A stretch of 43,394 nt of DNA from a virus, in IMG/VR virus record IMGVR_UViG_3300035703_002461, positions 1 to 43,394 of that record. One strand, written 5' to 3'. How positions within the stretch are numbered: the stretch's first letter is position 1; each line of letters opens with the position of its first letter. Of this stretch, positions 38,528 to 43,394 are shown piece after piece. The notes under the pieces were generated by a model, which saw nothing but the letters and a program-made list of their open reading frames with translations, searched no databases and was not told the origin of the DNA. Made by a program: the position numbers and the translations under genes.

Positions 38528-39069
38528 CACTCCACCTCCTGGGCCTTGGGAGCCCGCACGTAGAAGGCGTCGTGGTCCTCGATCAGGCTCACACCCGGCG
38601 GGATCTCACCCTCGCGCAGCACGTACTCGCGCAGCGCCTGGGCGTCGATCCGCCGCGTCACCTGCTCCACCACCGCCTCGGGCAAGGCCTCGTCGGCCCA
38701 CCGCAGCACGGCGTCCGCGTCGAGCACCTTGGGCCCACCCTTCACCCGCCGGAACGACAGCGAGCCGGCCAGCAGGTGGACCGTTCGGCTCCCGCGCCCC
38801 AGCTGGTGACCCGCCCACACCTGGAGGGGAACCAGGAAGCGGGCCGAGAAGCTCTCCTTCTCGCGCACCAGCGCGGCCCGCGTCCGCTTGTACTGGCGAT
38901 CCAGCCGGGCCAGGCGCTCCTCGTAGGTGAGCAGCTTGTCCACCACCCACTCCGCCGCCTCCTCGGAGTCCAGGCGGAAGCCCTCGGGCCACAGCGTGCC
39001 CTCGCCCTCCTGGGTGTCCTCCGGGGCCTCGCTGGCCCCGGCATCGATCGGGTCGAACGTGTTACGCAT
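38527..39069 (-). CDS. Gam-like host-nuclease inhibitor / DNA end-binding protein
   Basis: The 180-aa protein has LDSEEAAEWVVDKLLTYEER then LARLDRQYKRTRAALVREKE and GSRTVHLLAGSLSFRRVKGG, the features of Mu Gam-like proteins (coiled N-terminal helices, then 'K(T/R)..L..G.l.fR'). These are Ku-related and bind DNA ends, protecting them from RecBCD/AddAB. The neighbourhood of recombination genes supports the call. ATG 39069 is preferred over the GTG one codon earlier. Confidence 0.75.
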   Translation of the reverse strand: MRNTFDPIDAGASEAPEDTQEGEGTLWPEGFRLDSEEAAEWVVDKLLTYEERLARLDRQYKRTRAALVREKESFSARFLVPLQVWAGHQLGRGSRTVHLLAGSLSFRRVKGGPKVLDADAVLRWADEALPEAVVEQVTRRIDAQALREYVLREGEIPPGVSLIEDHDAFYVRAPKAQEVE

Positions 39070-39773
39070 CACGCCACCTCCCCGGAGGCGCCTTGCTGGG
39101 CAGCGTGGCGCTCGGAATCGCTATCCTCGCCACCCCCGTTCACCTCGAACGTGGCCACCAGCGCCCGGATCTGGCTGGCGGTCAGGTCGGGGATGGGCAG
39201 GCCGAACTGCTCGCCGGCCACCCGCTCCACCTCGGTGCGGCTCAGGTTGAGGCGCTTCTTCACGTCGTTCAGGCTGGCGATGGCGAGCCGCCGCTCCTCG
39301 TCGGGCGACACGGGCGCCCCGGCGCCCCGCCCCTTTTTGGCGCTCACCGGGGCGTCGGCCAGCTTGCCGTGGTCGTTGGTGGCGTCGCGCTCCAGCGCCT
39401 CCTGGCCGTGGAAGTCGGCGGTGGCGAACTGCGTGCCATACCCGGCCTTCGCCAGCGCCCGGCCCTCGGCCACCGTCTCGGCCTTCTCGATCCACCCGGC
39501 GGGGAATCCCCGCATCGTCTCGCTCCCCGTGGCGGTGGCGAGCAGCTGGCCCTCGGCGGTGTACACCTTCGCGATGAAGATCGCGATCCCGCGCTCCAGG
39601 TCGATCAGGTGCGGCGAGGTCTCCACCCGCCCCAGCGGGTGGTCCTGGCGGAACAGCAGGTAGCGACCCGGCACCTTGAGGTACAGCCCGCCGGGCAGGG
39701 TCATCATATGCGGGGCCACGTCCACGCCCTTGAGCACCAGGCTCTCGGGGGGTTGCGGTTGGGGGTTCCTCAT
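39069..39773 (-). CDS. Putative single-strand annealing protein (Rad52/ERF-like)
   Basis: The 234-aa protein contains LYLKVPGRYLLFRQDHPLGR, AIFIAKVYTAEGQLLATATG and GWIEKAETVAEGRALAKAGY, a pattern like the 'EKAETgAiGRALa..GyG' region of Rad52/ERF-type phage annealing proteins. After this comes a charged linker and a C-terminal DLTASQIRALVATFE helix. Neighbours encode Gam-like, SSB and RecU-like proteins, so a recombination role is likely. Family assignment is tentative. Confidence 0.5.
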   Translation of the reverse strand: MRNPQPQPPESLVLKGVDVAPHMMTLPGGLYLKVPGRYLLFRQDHPLGRVETSPHLIDLERGIAIFIAKVYTAEGQLLATATGSETMRGFPAGWIEKAETVAEGRALAKAGYGTQFATADFHGQEALERDATNDHGKLADAPVSAKKGRGAGAPVSPDEERRLAIASLNDVKKRLNLSRTEVERVAGEQFGLPIPDLTASQIRALVATFEVNGGGEDSDSERHAAQQGASGEVA

Positions 39774-40003
39774 CGTTGGTTCTCCTTGACCGCCCGTGCC
39801 CAGGTGCTATGCTGGGAAGGGCACTTCTTCACAGGGGGGCTCACACGGGACCGCTCGCGCTGGCAGGCGTGGGCGGTCCATTTTTTGGCGATCCGGCGCA
39901 GCCAGCGGCCCAGGGCCGAGGGGGCGACGGGGTACAGCTTGGCGGCGGCCCTGGCTCGCGAGTCCGCGACGACGCAGGGGAACAGCTCGGGACCGACGCG
40001 CAT
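39770..40003 (-). CDS. Hypothetical basic protein, HTH-like (77 aa)
   Basis: The frame is coupled at both ends: ATG 40003 overlaps the upstream stop as TGATG, and its stop overlaps the next ATG as ATGA. The sequence VVADSRARAAAKLYPVAPSA followed by LGRWLRRIAKKWTAHACQRE looks like a helix-turn-helix with a basic recognition helix. It could be a small DNA-binding regulator of the early operon. This is inference from composition. Confidence 0.5.
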   Translation of the reverse strand: MRVGPELFPCVVADSRARAAAKLYPVAPSALGRWLRRIAKKWTAHACQRERSRVSPPVKKCPSQHSTWARAVKENQR

Positions 40004-40359
40004 CACGCCGCCTCGGCCTCGGGGCTCACGCCCTCGACCGCCTCCAGGCCCAGCACCGTCACCAGGTTCTGACGCTGGAGCTTCATCAGCAGCGCGTTGT
40101 GGTCGCTCGAAAGCCGGGCCAGGTCGAAGCTCATGTAGTAGACCCGCGAGTGCAGGTTGGCCGCCGCAGCCATCACCTCCACCCGGCCGTCCCAGTCGGT
40201 GGGGTCGGACCGCAAGGCCACCACCTGGGCCTGCATCGCCTGCACCAGTTCGGCCAGGCCACCCACCGCCTCCTCCACCCGCGCCAGCGAGGCGCCGAAG
40301 TGGTCGAGCGCCAGCTGCCGCTCGTGGGGCTTTACGTGTTCACTCCAGTTGATCTCCAC
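40003..40359 (-). CDS. Hypothetical early protein (118 aa)
   Basis: It starts at GTG 40359 after AAGGAGAACACCC and reads MEINWSEHVKPHERQLALDH, with a long helical stretch (VEEAVGGLAELVQAMQAQVV) and VYYMSFDLARLSSDHNALLM. The composition suggests a coiled-coil dimer. It is the first sizeable gene after the Cro-like gene in the early operon. No family recognised. Confidence 0.6.
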   Translation of the reverse strand: MEINWSEHVKPHERQLALDHFGASLARVEEAVGGLAELVQAMQAQVVALRSDPTDWDGRVEVMAAAANLHSRVYYMSFDLARLSSDHNALLMKLQRQNLVTVLGLEAVEGVSPEAEAA

Positions 40360-40370
40360 GGGTGTTCTCC

Positions 40371-40454
40371 TTACGCGGCCTTGCGGGCCGGTTCGTTGCG
40401 TTGCGCCTCGGCCAGCAGCCAGCGCAACAGGTCGTCAAACGGCTGCGGGCTCAC
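40371..40454 (-). CDS. Possible 27-aa peptide
   Basis: A GTG start overlaps the Cro-like stop as GTGA (40454-40451), and the frame reads VSPQPFDDLLRWLLAEAQRN to a TAA at 40371, right before the ribosome site of the next gene. It fills the gap neatly and is probably an amphipathic helix. Evidence is limited to the coupling. Confidence 0.4.
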   Translation of the reverse strand: MSPQPFDDLLRWLLAEAQRNEPARKAA

Positions 40455-40696
40455 GCGCCCCGCCGTTCGCACAGGTCGGCCACCGCCACGGGGCGGCCCA
40501 GCAGGGTGGTCAGCAGCGCGGCCAGCCTGGAGGCCACCTCGACCCGAGGGCTCCCCTGGCCCGCCTCCCAGCGGTGGACCGTCGGCAGGCTCACCCCGAT
40601 CGCCTGGGCGATCTCTCGTTGGGTAAACCCGGCCTCCATCCGTAGCCGCTTCATCGGCGACAGCCGGACGCTGCGCCGACGCGGGTATGCGTCCAT
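40451..40696 (-). CDS. Cro-like HTH regulator
   Basis: The 81-aa protein has an XRE-type helix-turn-helix (GFTQREIAQAIGVSLPTVHR, then WEAGQGSPRVEVASRLAALL). It is the first gene of the leftward early operon, divergent from the CI-like repressor, which is the Cro position. ATG 40696 is chosen since AAAGGAGGTGAACGTG provides a full ribosome site. It probably binds the TTGATTA/TAATCAA operators in the intergenic region and favours lytic growth. Confidence 0.75.
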   Translation of the reverse strand: MDAYPRRRSVRLSPMKRLRMEAGFTQREIAQAIGVSLPTVHRWEAGQGSPRVEVASRLAALLTTLLGRPVAVADLCERRGA

Positions 40697-40725
40697 CACG
40701 TTCACCTCCTTTCGATAACCCGGTA

Positions 40726-40775
40726 CGACTTAATAATAATCGTTTTTGATTATTAATCAAGCATTGTGATCAGTA
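40726..40775. promoter_or_regulatory. Divergent immunity-region promoter and operators
   Basis: On the minus strand TTGATT (40755-40760) and TATTAT (40733-40738) are 16 bases apart, a good early promoter for the Cro-like gene. The perfect palindrome TTGATTATTAATCAA (40746-40760) overlaps its -35, and TTAATAATAATC and TGATCA add half-sites. It is the most AT-rich stretch in the window. Promoters for the rightward CI gene could not be placed with confidence. Confidence 0.65.
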
Positions 40776-40828
40776 TTTATTTATGCCGAAGGGAGGGGTA
40801 TGCTGACAGCTGGGGGTATGCCGATCCG

Positions 40829-41338
40829 ATGGAGACGCCGCTCGTTTTTCCCCAGCGGTTCACGCGGGCGCTCTTAAGCGCGGGCCTGTCGCGCTACCGC
40901 CTGGCCCAGCTTTCGGGAGTGCCCGCCGCCAACATCAGCAGCATCGAGCTGGGCAAGCGGACGCCCACCGAGGACCAGCTGGCGCGGATCGCACCGCACC
41001 TGGGCGTTGAGTTGACCGAGCTGCTGGCCTGGGCCGACTTCGACCGGCTCGGGCCAGACCGGGCGGCCGCCCTTGCCGACCGCACGGCGGGTCTGCTGGA
41101 CGAGCTGCGCGTCGGCGGGGAGGCGGAGTGGCCGTTCGCCGAGGGGCAGCACCCGCCCACGGCCCACGAGCGCTCCGTCATCCAGGAGGCCGAGGCGGCC
41201 GGGCTTACCTTCGGCCTGCTCAGCGAGCCGGGGTTCTGGAGCCAGGCGCCCGACGAGCGCCGCAACGTGTTCCGCCACCTGGAGCGGATGGTGCTGGAGG
41301 CCCGGCGCCTGACCGCCGAGGGCACGACCGGGGCCTGA
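40829..41338 (+). CDS. CI-like XRE family repressor
   Basis: The 169-aa protein has an N-terminal XRE helix-turn-helix (LSRYRLAQLSGVPAANISSI followed by ELGKRTPTEDQLARIAPHLG) and a C-terminal region without the Ser-Lys peptidase motifs of LexA/CI, so RecA-stimulated self-cleavage is not expected. It is followed at once by an ImmA/IrrE-like gene, the usual partner of such repressors. ATG 40829 has only a weak GGGGG upstream; a 25-codon frame with a better ribosome site (ATG 40800) overlaps this start and could act as a leader. Confidence 0.75.
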   Translation: METPLVFPQRFTRALLSAGLSRYRLAQLSGVPAANISSIELGKRTPTEDQLARIAPHLGVELTELLAWADFDRLGPDRAAALADRTAGLLDELRVGGEAEWPFAEGQHPPTAHERSVIQEAEAAGLTFGLLSEPGFWSQAPDERRNVFRHLERMVLEARRLTAEGTTGA

Positions 41339-41344
41339 TCGCCG

Positions 41345-41755
41345 ATGACGTCAGGGGATCTTCGCCGCGTGATGCGGCGGCACCGGGTTGTTGTCCGCTT
41401 GTCTGCTGACCTGCCCACCGCCAGCCTGGTGATGCGGGCGGGGCCGGTGGTGCTGGTGAGCTTGCACCGGCGTTTGCCGGCCACGCTGGCCCGCGAGGAG
41501 CTGGCGTACAGCCTGGGGCGCCTGGCGCTGGAGGGGCCACCTGAGCCGGGCGACTACCTGCTGCCCGAGCGCGTGAAGCGGCGGCTGTCTCGGCGGGCGA
41601 TGGTGTGGGCGCTGGCGCGGTTGATGCCCGAGGAGCTGGTGCGCCAGGCCGAGCGGGAGGAGTGGGAGCCGTGGCAGCTGGCCGAGGCCGCCGGCGTGTC
41701 GGTGGAGGCCGCCGCGCTGCGGATCGAGCTGTGGCGGCAGGGGCGCGGGGGATGA
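41345..41755 (+). CDS. ImmA/IrrE-like protein with degenerate zinc motif
   Basis: The 136-aa protein has the layout of DUF955 (ImmA/IrrE) peptidases: RVVVRLSADLPTASLVMRAG, then RRLPATLAREELAYSLGRLA where active relatives have 'LA HELGH', and a C-terminal MVWALARLMPEELVRQAERE with LAEAAGVSVEAAALRIELWR. The HExxH metal motif reads EELAYSLGR, so the catalytic His residues are missing. Active ImmA cleaves its partner repressor during induction; this copy may instead bind the CI-like protein without cutting it. It sits between the repressor and integrase genes, overlapping the integrase start. Confidence 0.65.
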   Translation: MTSGDLRRVMRRHRVVVRLSADLPTASLVMRAGPVVLVSLHRRLPATLAREELAYSLGRLALEGPPEPGDYLLPERVKRRLSRRAMVWALARLMPEELVRQAEREEWEPWQLAEAAGVSVEAAALRIELWRQGRGG

Positions 41756-43341
41756 AGCGGGCGGCCATCTACTGCCGGGTGTCCACGGCGGGCCAGGATC
41801 ACGGCCCGGCCGAGTGGGCCTCGATCCCACGCCAGCAGGCCAAGCTGGAGGAGCTGGCGGCCCGCGAGGGGTACGCCGTGGCCGAGGTGCTGACCGAGGT
41901 GTACTCGGGGGCCAAGGACGGCCGCCCCGCCTTCCAGGCGCTGCTCGCCCTGGTGGAGACGCGGGCGGTGGAGGCGGTGTTCGTGGTGGCGTTCGACCGC
42001 CTCACGCGCACGACCTCAATGGCCGAGCTGGAGCGGGTGCGCGAGGTGTTCCGCGTGGCCCGCGTGGATCTGATCACGCCCACCACCCGCTGGGCCTTCT
42101 CCCAGGCCGAGGCCGACAGCCCGGAGGGGCGCCTGACGTTCCGGCTGCTGGGCTCGGTGGCCGGGTTCGAGCGCGAGGTGATCCGGCGCCGCACCCAGGC
42201 GGGCCGGGAGGCGAAGGCGAAGGCCGGGCTGTACTACGGCCACCGCGTGCCGTTCGGCTACAAGGCGGTGTACACCCCCGAGGGCCGCAAGACGTTTGAG
42301 GTGGTGGAGGACCAGGCGGCCATCGTGCGCGAGATCTTCGCGTGGTATCTCGCCGGGCGCGGGCACGCCTGGATCGGGCGCCAGGTGCGCGACCGGGGCA
42401 TCCCCGGCGAGTGGGGCAAGCTGCGGATCGCGACCATCATCCGAAACGCCACCTATGCCGGGCTCCAGGAGTGGCGCAAGCCCCACAAGCGCCGCCGGGG
42501 GCAGGCCACCGAGGGGCACGCCATCGTGCCCAGCCTGGTGTGGCCCCCGATCGTGAGCGTGGAGACGTGGGAGCGGGCGCGGGCGATGGTGGCCGAGCGC
42601 AAGGAGCAGCCCCGGCGCCACGCCGTCCAGCGGCCCCTCTCGGGCATCCTGCGGTGCCCCAGCTGCGACCGCCCCATGCGGTCGTTCGCAAACCTCCGGG
42701 GCGGCGTGCTGCGCTGGTACTACGCCTGCCCGGATATGTCCGACGTGCTCCCCGAGCCGTGCCCCGGCCGCCGGATGCTGAACTTCGACTACGCCCACAC
42801 GTTGACGCTCGACGCGCTGCGCCAGGCGCTGCCGGGGGTGCTGGTGCGCCTGGCGGGGCGGATCGCGGAGCTACAGACCCAGCCTGCTCGGGCCGGGGCG
42901 TCCGAGGAGGTGGTGGCGCTCCAGGCCGAGCTGCTGACGCTGCGCCAGGCGAACCAGCGGATCATCCGGTTCGGGGCGACAGGCGCCATCACCGAGGCGG
43001 AAATGGTGGCCCAGCTGGGCGCCCTGCGGGCCGACACCCAGCGGTTGGAGTCCCGCCTGGCGACCCTCCAGGGCGGCCCCGTGGGCCTGGGCGATCAGAA
43101 GCAGCGCCACCTGGGCCTCCAGCATTTCCTGGCGGCCCTGGAGGGCGTCACCCCGGACCACCCCGACCTGCGGGGGCTTATGGTGGCCTCGCTGCGGGCC
43201 GTGCGGTGGTACTACCACAAGCGCCACCGCTTCTGGCTCACCCGCCTCACGCTGGTGGACGGCACCGAGGTCGAGCTGGACCCGCCCGCCGACCCCGAGG
43301 TGGCCCACCCGATCACCAAGCGCCGCAAGCGCGAGCCGTAG
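41752..43341 (+). CDS. int: Large serine recombinase (phage integrase)
   Basis: The 529-aa protein begins MKRAAIYCRVSTAGQ with the catalytic Ser at residue 11 and Arg at 9 in the resolvase domain (about 1-150, including VVAFDRLTRTTSM and GFEREVIRRRTQAGR). A recombinase domain follows (PFGYKAVYTPEGR ... IIRNATYAGL), then a zinc ribbon (CPSCDRP ... YYACPDM ... CPGRR, about 300-345) and a coiled-coil region near 370-450. These enzymes join attP and attB without host factors and need a recombination directionality factor for excision. The ATG overlaps the ImmA-like stop (ATGA). The att half-site is 23 bases past its stop. Confidence 0.95.
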   Translation: MKRAAIYCRVSTAGQDHGPAEWASIPRQQAKLEELAAREGYAVAEVLTEVYSGAKDGRPAFQALLALVETRAVEAVFVVAFDRLTRTTSMAELERVREVFRVARVDLITPTTRWAFSQAEADSPEGRLTFRLLGSVAGFEREVIRRRTQAGREAKAKAGLYYGHRVPFGYKAVYTPEGRKTFEVVEDQAAIVREIFAWYLAGRGHAWIGRQVRDRGIPGEWGKLRIATIIRNATYAGLQEWRKPHKRRRGQATEGHAIVPSLVWPPIVSVETWERARAMVAERKEQPRRHAVQRPLSGILRCPSCDRPMRSFANLRGGVLRWYYACPDMSDVLPEPCPGRRMLNFDYAHTLTLDALRQALPGVLVRLAGRIAELQTQPARAGASEEVVALQAELLTLRQANQRIIRFGATGAITEAEMVAQLGALRADTQRLESRLATLQGGPVGLGDQKQRHLGLQHFLAALEGVTPDHPDLRGLMVASLRAVRWYYHKRHRFWLTRLTLVDGTEVELDPPADPEVAHPITKRRKREP

Positions 43342-43363
43342 CCCTGGCGACCTGGGATGCCCC

Positions 43364-43394
43364 GGTTTGTTTGTGAGAAGGGCGTCTCGTTCAG
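43364..43394. other. Right attachment half-site (attR candidate)
   Basis: GGTTTGTTTGTGA, then GAAGGGCGT, matches the left end in inverted orientation (see 111-141). It lies just after the integrase stop, the standard attP position. The last bases (CTCGTTCAG) may include host comM sequence, but too little remains to read a ComM frame with confidence. Confidence 0.5.

Noticed and set aside
40800-40877. 25-codon frame with a GGGAGGGG ribosome site overlapping the CI start
   Set aside because: Too short and without coding signals to call a gene; noted as a possible leader for the repressor.
40829-41338. LexA/CI-type self-cleaving repressor
   Set aside because: No Ala-Gly cleavage site or Ser/Lys peptidase motif is visible in the C-terminal part.
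43342-43394. N-terminal half of comM at the right edge
   Set aside because: Only about 50 bases follow the integrase and no ComM-like reading is convincing in any frame, so comM is asserted only at the left edge.

Overview
The window is an essentially complete temperate siphovirus prophage of about 43 kb from a very GC-rich bacterium. The left edge (1 to about 118) carries a piece of a host comM (YifB, Mg-chelatase-like AAA+) gene. The right edge ends with a large serine integrase and an attachment half-site, so the element appears to have inserted within comM, close to its Walker B codons. I cannot name the host taxon. The LLH-type holin, RecU-like resolvase and DnaD-like initiator resemble phages of Gram-positive bacteria, but this is weak evidence. 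No tRNA, rRNA, IS element or CRISPR array was seen.

Nearly everything from 40,700 down to 177 is on the minus strand and is read right to left. Genes are packed with ATGA, TGATG or GTGA junctions and GGAGG-type ribosome sites. On the plus strand at the right end lie a CI-like repressor, an ImmA/IrrE-like protein that has lost its zinc motif, and the integrase. A divergent AT-rich operator/promoter region (about 40,726-40,775) separates them from a Cro-like gene that begins the leftward early operon. In transcription order this holds small unknown genes, a Rad52/ERF-like protein, a Gam-like protein, a DnaD-like initiator with an internal iteron origin, a DnaC-like loader, SSB, RecU-like resolvase, class II ribonucleotide reductase (NrdJ), ThyX, an HTH protein that may be a late regulator, a dNMP-kinase-like protein and an MT-A70 adenine methyltransferase.

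Next comes the most notable cassette (25,552-29,822): queD, queE, folE, queC, a 50-aa XapX-like membrane protein, a DpdA-type guanine transglycosylase and a ParB-fold protein. Together these look like a full de novo preQ0 pathway plus the enzyme that puts preQ0 into DNA, placed immediately upstream of the terminase genes. The inferred outcome is 7-deazaguanine-modified virion DNA (most simply dPreQ0), which would resist restriction. The DpdA carries an unusual 46-residue tandem duplication at its N terminus.

The late region follows: TerS, TerL, portal, a MuF-like minor head protein fused to a zincin-like metallopeptidase domain, scaffold, P22-like coat protein, head-tail connectors, tail tube, tail assembly chaperones with a C CCC CCC -1 frameshift site, a 1437-aa tape measure, tail tip proteins and a glycine-rich fibre. 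Lysis genes (XhlA-like, M15 peptidase, LLH holin) and a metallophosphoesterase end at a strong terminator (3094-3133). A separate leftmost operon (2999 to 177, including a DUF932 protein) has its own promoter, overlapped by TGATTA/TAATCA half-sites like those in the immunity region.
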